A stretch of 64,000 nt of DNA, taken from a bacterium. GTDB taxonomy: Bacteria; Myxococcota_A; Bradymonadia; UBA7976; UBA1532. The position numbers and the translations under genes are program-made. The notes under the pieces are model-generated. The model was given only the letters and a program-made list of their open reading frames with translations. It was not told the origin of the DNA and ran no database searches. Where the stretch lies: positions 28,332 through 92,331 of the forward strand of contig JAUHYW010000034.1 in assembly GCA_030426085.1 (NCBI GenBank), in the 5' to 3' direction. Position 1 is the stretch's first letter. Each line of letters opens with the position of its first letter. This document shows, piece after piece, positions 21,644 through 32,981 of this stretch.

Positions 21644-21762
21644 CGACGGCCTCGGGCAGCGAGCGGCCGGCGGCGACCGCGGGGTTCACGGGCGCCGTGG
21701 TTCCGATGGTCGAGCCGACCATAGGGCCCGGCCGGTGAGAAGTCGAGCGGGGGCCCGCCCGA

Positions 21763-23940
21763 TCACTCGGAGGGGCCGTCGCCGGAGACCGCCGAGGCCA
21801 CCGCTTCGAGCCGGTCGGCGGCGGGGCCTTCGTCGGCGGCCCGCAGCGCGTCGACCGCCTGCCCGCTCACCGCGCCGTACATCTCGCGCCCCAGCGTCTC
21901 GACCGCCGCGCCGGCGTCGTCGATGAGCGGCTTCAGCAGCGCCCGGGCCCGCTCGACGTCGGCCGGGGCGGCGGTGAAGGCCGGCCCGCCCCGCGGCGCG
22001 GCGAGCGCGTCGCGGGCGGCGTCGAAGTCCAGCGTGCGGAACGGCCGCAGCAGCGGCAGCCCCAGCGCGACCCCGGCGTGCAGCGCGACCCGCCGCTCGG
22101 GCAGCCGCGCCCGGACCGCCTCGAGGGTGGCGTTGGCCCCCTCGAGGCAGCGCGAGCCGCCGAAGCGCAGCACCCGGGCGACGTCGTCGGTGAAGACGTC
22201 CTGGGCCAGCACCTGCTCGTCGTAGTGGGCCGGCGGCAGGATCCGCACCCGCACCGGGTTCGAGATGAGCAGCTCGCCGTCGACCGTGGTCACCATCCGG
22301 ATGGTGTAGTCCCCCGGCTCGGTGATCTGCCAGCCGTCGGGCCCGGCCGACACCAGCCGGATCTCTTCGGCGCCGGCCATGCCCGGCTCGAGCACGTCGA
22401 CCCGCCCCCGGGTGAAGTACCGGGCGAAGGGCCGCACCGGGCGCGCCGGCCCGCCCGCCCGGCGCACGAGGAGCAGCCCGTCGTCCAGCGCGTGGCCGTC
22501 GACCAGCGCCGGGGCGTCCGAGGTGTTGACCAGCGACGCCGCCACCCGCACCGGCTCGAGGAACTGGTAGGTGCGGTCGGCCCGCTCGGCCCGCAGCCGC
22601 ACCCCGAGGCGCGGGGCGTGCGGCTGCTGGCGCAGGGCGTGGTCGTCGAACCAGTCGGCGTTGCCCATCTCGACGAAGGCCTCGGGCGCGTGCCGCATGA
22701 ACAGCAGCTCGCTGTCGCTGAACCGGTACTCGAAGTCGGCGAAGAACGCCTCCTGGCCCCCGCTGACGAAGTAGGGGTAGTTCATGAAGCTGCGGGCCTC
22801 GGGCTCATCGGCCAGCGCCATCCACGGCGTGCCCAGGCTCTTCTGCCACGAGTGGGCCAGGTTGAAGGCGTGCCCCATCTCGTGCACCGCCGTCCACAGC
22901 TTCATCCGCCGGACCCACGCCGCCGGCGCGCTGTCGCCGGCCGGGGCCCGGGCGATGAACGAGTCGGTGAACAGCGCGGTGCCCTGGCGGTGGTTGGGCC
23001 CGATGTCGTCGAACATGATGCCGCCGAGCGAGTCGCCCGCCTGGTGGAGCTGGGCGGCGAGCACCCACATCGACCACTGGGGCTTGTCGGCGAAGCGGGA
23101 CCAGTAGACCTGCATCGCGTCGTGCATCTCGGCGTCGGTCCACCGGGCGTCGGCGCCCGCCTCGGCGAGCGGGATGGCGCCGTCGCCGCCCGAGCTCGAC
23201 ACCGCGAAGCCGGCCCGCTCGAAGACGTCGGCCACGCTCAGCGGCTCGTCGGCCATCGACGACGGGCGGTTGGGGTGGTCGTGGGTCCCGATCTCGTACA
23301 CCGGGCTGGCCCCGGCGACCGTGTCGAACTCGAGCTCGACGTCGCGGAAGCTCTCCGACTGCCAGCGATAGGTCCGGGTGAGGGTGCCGCCGCGGCCGAC
23401 GAAGCGCACCGTCACCTGCCGGTTGGCGGGGATGAGGCTGCGCCGGGCGGTGACGGTGACCTGGGTGTAGGGCAGCGCGCCGCCGTGGGTGAACCAGATG
23501 CCGCCGCTCCAGGTGTCGGCGGCGGTCTCGGTGACGGCGGCGATCCAGTGGGTCTCGCCCTGCAGCGGGCGGTGGAAGGTGCCGCTGACGGTCATCTGGG
23601 GGTAGCGGCCGTCGACGTCGAGGCGCAGGGTCTCGCTGGGCCGCAGCCACCACGGGAGCGGCACGAGGTCGGCCTCGGCGGCCGGGCGGGGTCCCGGCGG
23701 GTCGACCGGGCTGGGGATGGGATCGAACGGGAAGGGGATCGGGATCGGGCCCGGCCCGCGCCACACCTTCGGCGCCCGCCACCGGTAGCGCCCGCTGACG
23801 CCGATGAGGATCGGCAGGGGCACCGGGGGCCAGGGGAACGGCAGCGGGCGGGGGATGGGGCCCGGCATCGGGCGAGGCACCGGGATGGCTTCGGCGGTGC
23901 CATTGGTGATGCCATCATCGGGGATGTCGTAATCGCTCAT
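21763..23940 (-). CDS. Metzincin-like zinc metallopeptidase protein, 725 aa
   Basis: No signal peptide is seen. Residues 20-90 are a proline-rich tract (PRPMPGPIPRPLPFPWPPVP). Residues 100-250 look like a beta-sandwich domain. The catalytic centre is His353-Glu-x-x-His357-(5)-His363 (HEMGHAFNLAH), followed by an SFMNYPYF segment that could supply the Met-turn of metzincins. The usual Gly of HExxHxxGxxH is Asn360 here. After the peptidase domain comes a beta-rich part and an alanine-rich helical C-terminus. The ATG at 23940 follows AGGAGACGAGAG. The lack of an export signal leaves the site of action open. Two identical 12-bp palindromes lie upstream. Confidence 0.7.
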   Translation of the reverse strand: MSDYDIPDDGITNGTAEAIPVPRPMPGPIPRPLPFPWPPVPLPILIGVSGRYRWRAPKVWRGPGPIPIPFPFDPIPSPVDPPGPRPAAEADLVPLPWWLRPSETLRLDVDGRYPQMTVSGTFHRPLQGETHWIAAVTETAADTWSGGIWFTHGGALPYTQVTVTARRSLIPANRQVTVRFVGRGGTLTRTYRWQSESFRDVELEFDTVAGASPVYEIGTHDHPNRPSSMADEPLSVADVFERAGFAVSSSGGDGAIPLAEAGADARWTDAEMHDAMQVYWSRFADKPQWSMWVLAAQLHQAGDSLGGIMFDDIGPNHRQGTALFTDSFIARAPAGDSAPAAWVRRMKLWTAVHEMGHAFNLAHSWQKSLGTPWMALADEPEARSFMNYPYFVSGGQEAFFADFEYRFSDSELLFMRHAPEAFVEMGNADWFDDHALRQQPHAPRLGVRLRAERADRTYQFLEPVRVAASLVNTSDAPALVDGHALDDGLLLVRRAGGPARPVRPFARYFTRGRVDVLEPGMAGAEEIRLVSAGPDGWQITEPGDYTIRMVTTVDGELLISNPVRVRILPPAHYDEQVLAQDVFTDDVARVLRFGGSRCLEGANATLEAVRARLPERRVALHAGVALGLPLLRPFRTLDFDAARDALAAPRGGPAFTAAPADVERARALLKPLIDDAGAAVETLGREMYGAVSGQAVDALRAADEGPAADRLEAVASAVSGDGPSE

Positions 23941-24085
23941 CTCTCGTCTCCTGACGGTCGCGGAGGGCGCTCGGGCCCTCCATCCGGGTGCCGCCCGGCG
24001 CCATACCGGGCGCGGATGGCATGAGCAGCATCCATGCCACCCGCGAGACGCCGGGAGACCGTCGGCGATCGGTGTTTTCGGGGGC

Positions 24086-24121
24086 CTGCCCATGGGCAGC
24101 GAGCGGGGTGCCCATGGGCAG
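24086..24121. promoter_or_regulatory. Two copies of a 12-bp perfect palindrome spaced 22 bp
   Basis: TGCCCATGGGCA occurs at 24087-24098 and again at 24109-24120, upstream of the metallopeptidase gene. The first extends to the 14-bp palindrome CTGCCCATGGGCAG. A spacing of about two helical turns would place two dimers on one face of DNA, so an operator is plausible; the regulator is unknown. Confidence 0.5.
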
Positions 24122-24162
24122 GGGTGGGCAGATGGGTGTGATGCGGTGATGCCACCCGGGCA

Positions 24163-27100
24163 TCACATCATGCCCCACTCCAGCGCGTCGGCGTCTTCGC
24201 TGCGGCCCAGCGCCCGGTAGTGGCGGATCGCGAGCTGGCGGGCGTCCTCGGCCCGGCGGCTGCGGCCGCGCTGCTCGGCGAGGCGGGCGGCGAGGGCCCC
24301 GATGCGGGCGATGTCGGGCTCGGCGACCACCCCCGAGCGCATGGGGGCCATGCCGTGCCAGTGGTCGTCCCACGCGCCCCAGTCGTGCAGCGAGGCGGCG
24401 CACGGCAGCAGGCACGCGTGGCCCAGGGCGGCGACCATGCGGGCGTCGGCGGCGCCGCTCAGCGCGTCGAGCAGCACGGTGCGGGCGTCGCGGTATTGCT
24501 CCAGCTCGACGAGCAGCAGGCCCTGCTTCACGTCGGCCAGCGCCGGGCTGGCGCCCACCGCGCGCAGCATGCGGGCCGCCTCCCGGTAGCGGCTGGCGGC
24601 CTCGTCGAAGCGCTTGCGGTCCCGCTCGACGTCGCCTTGCAGCAGCGCGGCCCGGGCCAGCGCCCGCCGGGCCCCGCCCCGGTAGTAGGCCCGGGCGGCC
24701 TGGGTGATGAAGCGCTCGGCCCGCTCGAGCTGCCCCCGGCGGCGGGCCATGTCGGCGAGGTTGTACAGCACGTCGCCCCGCAGCCGGGGGCGGTCGAGGC
24801 CGCGCAGGGTCGACACGGCGACGGTCAGGGTGCGCTCGGCGGCGTCGTAGCGCCCCTGCTCGGCGAGGCAGCGGCCGGCCATGCTGCGCAGCCGGGTCGC
24901 GAGGACGGGGTCTTCGAGGCGGGGCAGGCGCTCGAGTGCCCGGGCGAACGTGCGCCAGGCGGCGTCCGGCCCCTCGGTGGTACGGAGAGCCCGCCCCAGC
25001 TCGATGAGCGCCTCGACTTGCAGCGGTGGATCCTCGCGACGACGCAGCGCCACGACGACCGCCTTGCGGGCCCGACGCAGCGCGCCCGAGGCGTCGCCCG
25101 CCAGCAGCCGGGCGTGGGCCCAGCGCAGCCCGACCTCGGTCCACACCCGGTCGCTGAGGGGGATGCGCAGGGCCCGCTGGGCCCGGATGCGCTGGCGCAG
25201 GGCCCGCTCGGCGGTCAGGAACTCGGCCCGATCGAGGTGCTGGTCGGCGGCGTCGAGCAGCGGCTCGAGGGCCGCGCTCTGGTTGCCGGCGGCGATGAGG
25301 TGCTCGGCGAGGCGCACCGGCTCCGGGCGCCCGCGGGCGGTGAGCACCGCGGCGCACAGGCCGTTCCACCGCCGCCAGCGGCCGCCGGAGCGGGCCCGCT
25401 GCTGCAGCGCCTCGCGCAGCATGACGTGGGTGAAGGCCCACCGGCCGTCGTCTTCGGGGCGCACCAGCCGCTCGGCGAGCAGGCGGGCGAAGGCCCGCTG
25501 GGGGTGGGCCAGCCGGGCCCGCACGCAGGTGTCGCTCCACTCCTCGGGGTCGACGCTCTGCCCGAGCACCGCCGCGATCTCGAGCGCCTGCACCGCCCGG
25601 TCCTCGGCCCCGCGCAGCGCGCTGTCCAGGCGGGTCAGCCACAGCGCCTGCTGCTCGCCGGGCAGCGACAGCTCGAGGTCGTCGTCCCGCAGGCGGAAGC
25701 CGGTGGGGCTGCTCTCGAGCACGCCGGTCGAGATCCAGTGGCGCACCAGCTCGATGGCGAACTGGGGGCTGCCGGCGGAGCGCTCGACGAGGCGGTCGAC
25801 GAGGTTGGGCGCCAGCGGCACCACCGAGCGCACGAGCTGGAACTGAAGCACCGGCGGCAGCGGGTCGAGCCGCAGGCGGGTGACGTTGCCCCGGCGGGCC
25901 AGCTCGGCCACCTGCCGCCGGGCGGGGGCGTCGTCGCGCAGGGCGTCCTCCCGGATGGTGGCGATGGCCAGCACCGGCAGGCGGGGGTGCGACTCGAGCA
26001 GGGCGTCGAGCAGTTGCAGGGTGTCGGGGCCCCACTGCACGTCGTCGCACAGGATCACGACCGGGCGGCGGGCGGTCAGCGCCTCGATCCCGGCGAGCAG
26101 GCCGGTCAGGGTCTGGTCGTCCAGCGGCGCCTCGGCCCGGGGGTCGGGCTGCGGGTCGTCGGGGTCGGGCAGCGCCGAGGCGAGGGCGGCGATGATCTCG
26201 GGGGTGCCGTGGGGCCCCAGCGCGGCCTCGACCCGGGTCACCCGCTCGGCGCCCTCGAGATCGGCGCAGCGCAGGAAGCGGGCCAGCATCGCCCCCGGCC
26301 CCGACTGGCTCGACGGCAGCCGGTCGTGCACCGCGTGCAGGTGCTCGGCGGTGCCCAGCTCGTGGGCCCGGCGGGCGAGCCACTCGGCGAGGTGGGTCTT
26401 GCCCTGGCCGGCGGGGCCCTCGATGAACACCGCCCGGGCCCGCCCCCGCACCGCCGAGCGCAGAGCCGACCACAGGTGATCCCGCTCGGCCTCGCGGCCC
26501 ACCGGCGGCGGCACCCGCATGCGGGCGAGGGCCAGGCCGACGTCGATCATCGGCGGCGGGGTCGGCTCCCGCTGGCGGCGCCACGAGGCGGGCAGGGGCG
26601 GCCGCCCGTCGGCGCTCGGGCCGCCGGCCCACGAGTCGTCGGTGATGGGCAGGAAGACCGGCGGGAGCTGAAGCGTGGCCGGGCCGGGGCGCTCGGTCGA
26701 GGCCTCCCGGCGGTCGGGCGGCGCGGTCGAGCCGGCGCCGGCGCGGGCCTCGGGCTGGACCTCCTCCGAGTCGGCGGCGAGCGGGGCCCCGGTGGACGGC
26801 AGCGCCTCGACCGTCGCCCGATCGACCAGGGCCCCCCGGGTCGCCAGCCGGACCATGGCCTCGGTCTCGGCGAAGCGGGCCTCCATCAGCGGGGTCAGCG
26901 GCGCGGTGTCGACGATGGCCGGGTCGTCGTCGTCGAAGACCTCGGGGGGCAGCTCATCGGGGATCTCGGTGTCCCGATCCATGTCGGTGATGAGCTCGGC
27001 GGTGGTCGGCGGCCGCACGCCGGGCGGGGTGGTGTCGTCGCCCAGGGTGTCGGCCGGATCACCCCCCCGCTCGGCCTCCGGATCACCCCGCTCGCCCGAC

Positions 27101-28296
27101 TCGTCGGGCATGCGCAGCGCGTCGAAGGCCGCGTCGACGCTGTCGGAGAGCGCGGTCACCCGGGGGTCGCCGGGGGGGTCGGTGTCGGCCGTCTCCGGGG
27201 GCCGGGGGGCGTCGGTCTCGGCGCTCTCGGCGAACTCGTCGAAGCCCGGCAGCCGCTCGAACGGCGGGGGCATCGGCCCCGGGCGGATGTCGAGCGTGTC
27301 GTCGTCGCCCGGCGGCTCGGCGTGCCAGGCGTCCCGCTCGGCGGCGGCGGCCACCGCCAGGGCCAGCCCCGAGGGCGCGTCCATCGTCTCGGCGAACGGG
27401 ATGTCGGCCGTGCGCCGCCGGATGCTCGGGTCGGACGCCGGCCCCTGCACCTCGTCGGGCAGCCCGAGCAGCGCGACGGCGGCGTCGGCCGCGAACCGGA
27501 AGCGGCTGTGCGGGGTGCGGCCCATCATGCGCACCAGCCACTGCTCGAAGGCGTGCGGCACCGGGAAGCGGGGCGCCAGCGCGGGCAGCGGCTCCTGGAT
27601 GTGGGCCACCAGCAGCCCCACCGCGCTGCCCCGGTGGCGGTCGGCGTGCGGGGCGTGGCCGGTGGCCAGCTCATAGGCCATGCAGCCGACGGCGTAGAGG
27701 TCGGTCCACGGCCCGAAGGCTCGCCAGTCGTTGCGGATCTGCTCGGGGGCCATGTAGCCCGGGGTGCCCAGGCTGTCCGACCCGATCGCCTCGCCGACGA
27801 CCGCCGGGTTGACCGCCAGCCCGAAGTCGGTGAGCACCGGCCCCCGGTCGCCGATGAGCACGTTGTCCGGCTTGAGGTCGCGGTGCACGACCCCGTGGGC
27901 GTGGGCGTGGGCCAGCGCGTCGAGCAGCGCCAGCAGGGTCGCCCGCAGCCGGGGCCAGTCCATGGTGCGCAGGTTGCGCAGCGATCCGCCGGCCAGCCAC
28001 TCCATCGCGAGGTACGGGGCGCCGGCGGCCAGCGCGCCCCGGGTCAAGGCCGAGGTCGCGGTGTCGATCTCGCCGTAGTCGTGGATGCGCACGACCGCCG
28101 GGTGGTGCAGCCGGGCCATCGCCTGCACCTCGTGGGTGAACTGCTCGCGATACGCCTGCTCCCGGCCCTGGGGCGGGGTGACCACCTTGACCGCCACCGG
28201 CACCCGCTGCGCCCGGTGCTCGCCGCGCCAGACCTCGGCCATGCCCCCTCGGGCGACGGGCTCGATCAGATCGAATGGGCCGATGGCGATGGTCAA
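24163..28296 (-). CDS. Giant Ser/Thr protein kinase fused to AAA ATPase and TPR region
   Basis: The 1,377-aa protein has a complete Hanks-type kinase domain at 1-280 with VHRDLKPDNVLIG (138-150), DFG (157-159) and GTPGYMAPEQ (178-187). A 300-residue acidic, low-complexity linker follows. At about 598-900 is an AAA_16/PknK-like ATPase (VGREAERDHLW, Walker A GPAGQGKTH at 627-635, then a Walker B VILCDDVQW). The rest is helical TPR-like repeats. Such kinase-ATPase-TPR fusions are typical myxobacterial signalling hubs; no membrane segment is present, so it is cytoplasmic. The start is taken as TTG at 28296 because the kinase fold begins there and GAGG precedes it; a GTG at 28353 would add 19 residues. 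Confidence 0.9.
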   Translation of the reverse strand: MTIAIGPFDLIEPVARGGMAEVWRGEHRAQRVPVAVKVVTPPQGREQAYREQFTHEVQAMARLHHPAVVRIHDYGEIDTATSALTRGALAAGAPYLAMEWLAGGSLRNLRTMDWPRLRATLLALLDALAHAHAHGVVHRDLKPDNVLIGDRGPVLTDFGLAVNPAVVGEAIGSDSLGTPGYMAPEQIRNDWRAFGPWTDLYAVGCMAYELATGHAPHADRHRGSAVGLLVAHIQEPLPALAPRFPVPHAFEQWLVRMMGRTPHSRFRFAADAAVALLGLPDEVQGPASDPSIRRRTADIPFAETMDAPSGLALAVAAAAERDAWHAEPPGDDDTLDIRPGPMPPPFERLPGFDEFAESAETDAPRPPETADTDPPGDPRVTALSDSVDAAFDALRMPDESGERGDPEAERGGDPADTLGDDTTPPGVRPPTTAELITDMDRDTEIPDELPPEVFDDDDPAIVDTAPLTPLMEARFAETEAMVRLATRGALVDRATVEALPSTGAPLAADSEEVQPEARAGAGSTAPPDRREASTERPGPATLQLPPVFLPITDDSWAGGPSADGRPPLPASWRRQREPTPPPMIDVGLALARMRVPPPVGREAERDHLWSALRSAVRGRARAVFIEGPAGQGKTHLAEWLARRAHELGTAEHLHAVHDRLPSSQSGPGAMLARFLRCADLEGAERVTRVEAALGPHGTPEIIAALASALPDPDDPQPDPRAEAPLDDQTLTGLLAGIEALTARRPVVILCDDVQWGPDTLQLLDALLESHPRLPVLAIATIREDALRDDAPARRQVAELARRGNVTRLRLDPLPPVLQFQLVRSVVPLAPNLVDRLVERSAGSPQFAIELVRHWISTGVLESSPTGFRLRDDDLELSLPGEQQALWLTRLDSALRGAEDRAVQALEIAAVLGQSVDPEEWSDTCVRARLAHPQRAFARLLAERLVRPEDDGRWAFTHVMLREALQQRARSGGRWRRWNGLCAAVLTARGRPEPVRLAEHLIAAGNQSAALEPLLDAADQHLDRAEFLTAERALRQRIRAQRALRIPLSDRVWTEVGLRWAHARLLAGDASGALRRARKAVVVALRRREDPPLQVEALIELGRALRTTEGPDAAWRTFARALERLPRLEDPVLATRLRSMAGRCLAEQGRYDAAERTLTVAVSTLRGLDRPRLRGDVLYNLADMARRRGQLERAERFITQAARAYYRGGARRALARAALLQGDVERDRKRFDEAASRYREAARMLRAVGASPALADVKQGLLLVELEQYRDARTVLLDALSGAADARMVAALGHACLLPCAASLHDWGAWDDHWHGMAPMRSGVVAEPDIARIGALAARLAEQRGRSRRAEDARQLAIRHYRALGRSEDADALEWGMM

Positions 28297-28455
28297 GCGG
28301 GCGGTCCTCGGGTGTCGACGCGCGCCCGGCGGACACGCCACCGGCGATCCCACACCGCCGGGGGGGCGGCGTCAACCTCCATGGCCCGCGGCGAATCCCC
28401 GGCGGCGGCTCGGGCGTCGATCGGTTCCACTCGGGAGGAGATCCGAGGAGGCCAG

Positions 28456-30243
28456 ATGAGCCGCACCGAGAGCCGCGCCGAGAGCTGTGAAGGGGGCGCC
28501 TGGGTCGACGCCGGGGCCCTGGAGGGCCTGCCCGAAGGCGCGCCGACGCTGCTGCGCCATGGCAAGAAGCGCCTGGCGGTCATCCGCACCGCCGACGGGG
28601 TGCACGCGATCGACGACCGCTGCCCGCACGAGGGCTACCCGCTGACCCAGGGCACCGTCGAGGGCACCGAGCTGACCTGCTGCTACCACAACTTCAAGTT
28701 CGACCTGCGCACCGGCGCCTGCGGGCGGGGCGAGTCGGTGCCCACCTTCGCGACCCGGACCCGCGACGGCCGGGTGCAGGTGTTCGTGCCGGCGCCCGAT
28801 CCCGCCGCCGAGCGGGCCGCCGCCGAGAAGAGCCTGCGCGAGGGTCTGTTCGAGCGGCGGGACGGGCAGATCGCCCGCGACCTCGTGCGGCTGCTCCAGG
28901 TGGGGGCGACCCCGGCCGAGCTGGCCGTGATCGGGGCGAGCTACGACGCCGACCGGGCCCCCTGGGGCTGCACCCACGCCCTGCCCGCGGCGGCCGACGT
29001 GGTGCCGCTGTGCGCCCGTTACCCCGGCCCGCAGGCGGTGCGCCCCCTGATGCAATGCTTCGAACTGTCGGCCGAGTCCAACGTGCGCCGTGCACCGCGC
29101 CCCCGGGTCGAGGCGATCGACCCCGGCCCCGACCCCGCCGCCGCCGAGGCCCGCTACCGGGCGGCGATGGAGGCCGAGCGGATCGACGAGGTCGAGGGCC
29201 TGCTGCGCGGCGCGCTGGGCCGCGGCTGGGGCCGGGCGGAGCTGGAGCCGTGGCTCTTCGGCCCGCCGTGCGCCCACTTCATCGGCTTCGGGCACAGCCT
29301 CATCTACGCCGGCAAGGTCTTCGATCTCATCGAGGCCGCCGGGGGCGTCGCCGCGCCGGGCGCGCAGGCCGAGTCGCTGCTGGTGGGCGTCGCGCTCGAG
29401 CAGGCCCACGCCACCCGGGACGACGTCCTGCCGGCGTGGCGCTGGTGGCGGGCGGCGATGGATGAGGCTCGGCCGCAGCTCGGGGCGTGGTGGGCCGCCT
29501 GCGCCCCGGCGCTCGACGCGACCGTATCGTCGGAGGCCGAGGGGCCGGTCGACGAGGCGCTGGTCGCCGCGCTGCTGGGATCCGACCGGCGGGCGGCGTT
29601 CGACGCGGTGGCCGGGCGGCTGGCCGAGGGCCGCCTCGACGCGGTGGTGGACGGGCTGGTGCTGGCCGCCGCCGAGCGGGTCCGCCGCTTCGATCCGGCG
29701 CTCGACCGGGACGAGTCGGTGCAGGACGGCTGGCTCGACGTCACCCACCTGTTCACCTTCGCCCAGGCCATCCGGGTCGCGATCGATCGCCACCGCCGGC
29801 CCGAGATCCTGGCGGTGACCCTCCAGGCGGCGCGCATGATCCAGAACGCGGGCGTGCTCGACCGGGCCGAGCCGGCGCCCGTGGCGCCCGCGAAGGGCGA
29901 GCTGGCCGAGCTGAAGGCGGCGGTCGACGCCCGCGACCCCGATCGGGCCGAGGCGCTGGCCCGCGGCTGGATCGACGACGGCCGCGCGCTGGGGCCGCTG
30001 CGGGTCTTCTTCGAGGATCTGGGCCTGCACGACGCGCTGACCCGCCCGATCGTGGTGGTGCACCTGATCAAGACCACCGTGGCCGCCTTCGTCGAGCAGG
30101 CCCGCCGCCCCGCCGACCCCCGCCCGGTCGCCGCCATCGCCCGGCTCGCCGCGTCCCCCATCCGGGAGCGCTTCATCGGCCTGCGCATCCACGAGGCGGT
30201 GCGGTTCATCGTCGACGGCAAGGTGCCCAAGCTGCTGACCTGA
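28456..30243 (+). CDS. Rieske [2Fe-2S] domain protein with long helical C-terminal region
   Basis: The 595-aa protein starts with a Rieske ferredoxin domain at 14-112, with both cluster motifs: Cys-Pro-His in DRCPHEGYPLTQG and Cys-Cys-Tyr-His in LTCCYHNFKFD. The remaining 480 residues are helical and alanine-rich with conserved-looking patches (WLFGPPCAHFIGFGHSLIY; VDGWL-like DGWLDVTHLFTFAQAIR; ALTRPIVVVHLIKTT). I do not recognise this part; it is neither the usual ring-hydroxylase catalytic domain nor a reductase. The His-rich motifs (CAHFIGFGH, DVTHLF, VHLIK) could form a metal or haem site. An electron-transfer role for the N-domain is likely; the reaction is unknown. A GAGGAG ribosome site decides the start. 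Confidence 0.8.
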   Translation: MSRTESRAESCEGGAWVDAGALEGLPEGAPTLLRHGKKRLAVIRTADGVHAIDDRCPHEGYPLTQGTVEGTELTCCYHNFKFDLRTGACGRGESVPTFATRTRDGRVQVFVPAPDPAAERAAAEKSLREGLFERRDGQIARDLVRLLQVGATPAELAVIGASYDADRAPWGCTHALPAAADVVPLCARYPGPQAVRPLMQCFELSAESNVRRAPRPRVEAIDPGPDPAAAEARYRAAMEAERIDEVEGLLRGALGRGWGRAELEPWLFGPPCAHFIGFGHSLIYAGKVFDLIEAAGGVAAPGAQAESLLVGVALEQAHATRDDVLPAWRWWRAAMDEARPQLGAWWAACAPALDATVSSEAEGPVDEALVAALLGSDRRAAFDAVAGRLAEGRLDAVVDGLVLAAAERVRRFDPALDRDESVQDGWLDVTHLFTFAQAIRVAIDRHRRPEILAVTLQAARMIQNAGVLDRAEPAPVAPAKGELAELKAAVDARDPDRAEALARGWIDDGRALGPLRVFFEDLGLHDALTRPIVVVHLIKTTVAAFVEQARRPADPRPVAAIARLAASPIRERFIGLRIHEAVRFIVDGKVPKLLT

Positions 30244-30637
30244 GCCACCCCGGGCGGGTCCGAAGCGCCTCGGCCTCTGCACCGGATCTGCACCCATCCG
30301 CGGCCCGCGTCGGGCATGCTCACCCCATGTCGTCCCGCCGCCGCCTCGCCCTCATCGCCCCCGCCTCGCTGGCCGTCTGCCTCGTCGCCCTGATCTACCG
30401 TGGCCCCGGCTGGCGCCTGCTGCGCCACACCGGCGGGGATGTCTTCGCCGCGGCGTTGCTCTACGCGCTGGTCGGCCTCGCCCTCGTCCGCTGGACCCGT
30501 ATGCGGCGCGCCGCGCTGACGCTGGGCATCGCTGCGGCGATCGAGGCGGCCCAGGCGTTCGACCTCGTCGCCCCCGACGCGCCCCGCTGGGTGCACGTCC
30601 TGCTCGGCGCCACCTTCGACCCGCTCGACCTGCTGGC

Positions 30638-32437
<1,800 letters not shown>

Positions 32438-32504
32438 CGCGGGCTCCGCGGGGTGGGCACGGGCCACAGATGCGGCGCGGTGACGCCGCGTCGCGCCGGG
32501 CGGA

Positions 32505-32945
32505 TCAGGCGGGCGGGTCGAAGCGCTGCTTGAAGGTGAACGCCTCCGGGCTCGGCCCCTCGGCCCGCAGCCGGCGCAGGCGGCGGAAGGCTTCGGCCAG
32601 GCTCGGGCGGTGGTCGGCGGGCACCCACCACAGGACGCTGTGGGCCTCCCGCGGCGGGGCGAACCACCGCTTGCGCTGCTTGAAGACCTCGGCGTGCGCG
32701 CTGCGGTAGGTGAAGTCGGCCAGCGCGTCGACCGAGCTCCACAGCGTGATGTTGATCAGCATGCGGGGGTCGAAGGTCGGCGGCGGGTCGTCGGTCCAGC
32801 GCCAGATGAAGCCCGGGCTCTGCTCGGCGAGCTGATTGATCGCGTCCAGCCGGGCGAAGAAGTCGGCCAGCAGCGGGTCGTCGAGCGGGGCGAGGGCCCG
32901 GGCGACGTTGATCTGGGCCAGGGCGTGGGTCGGGTGGTCGGTCAC
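32505..32945 (-). CDS. DUF3291-family protein, 146 aa
   Basis: A short cytoplasmic protein with the DUF3291 layout: [20 protein letters not shown], then [30 protein letters not shown], and RRKWF-like [20 protein letters not shown]. The family belongs to the dimeric alpha/beta-barrel (ABM-like) fold and has no assigned reaction. Translation starts at GTG 32945 after GAGGAGCCGCACC. It lies between the ABC exporter and PAP2 genes on the same strand. Confidence 0.85.
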   Translation of the reverse strand: MTDHPTHALAQINVARALAPLDDPLLADFFARLDAINQLAEQSPGFIWRWTDDPPPTFDPRMLINITLWSSVDALADFTYRSAHAEVFKQRKRWFAPPREAHSVLWWVPADHRPSLAEAFRRLRRLRAEGPSPEAFTFKQRFDPPA

Positions 32946-32981
32946 GGTGCGGCTCCTCGGCGGGTGAAAGGGCCGCGCAGT

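Noticed and set aside
24220..28453. A very long plus-strand open frame running through the kinase region into the Rieske gene
   Set aside because: Only the part from 28456 is real protein; the rest is the antisense of the kinase/AAA/TPR gene.
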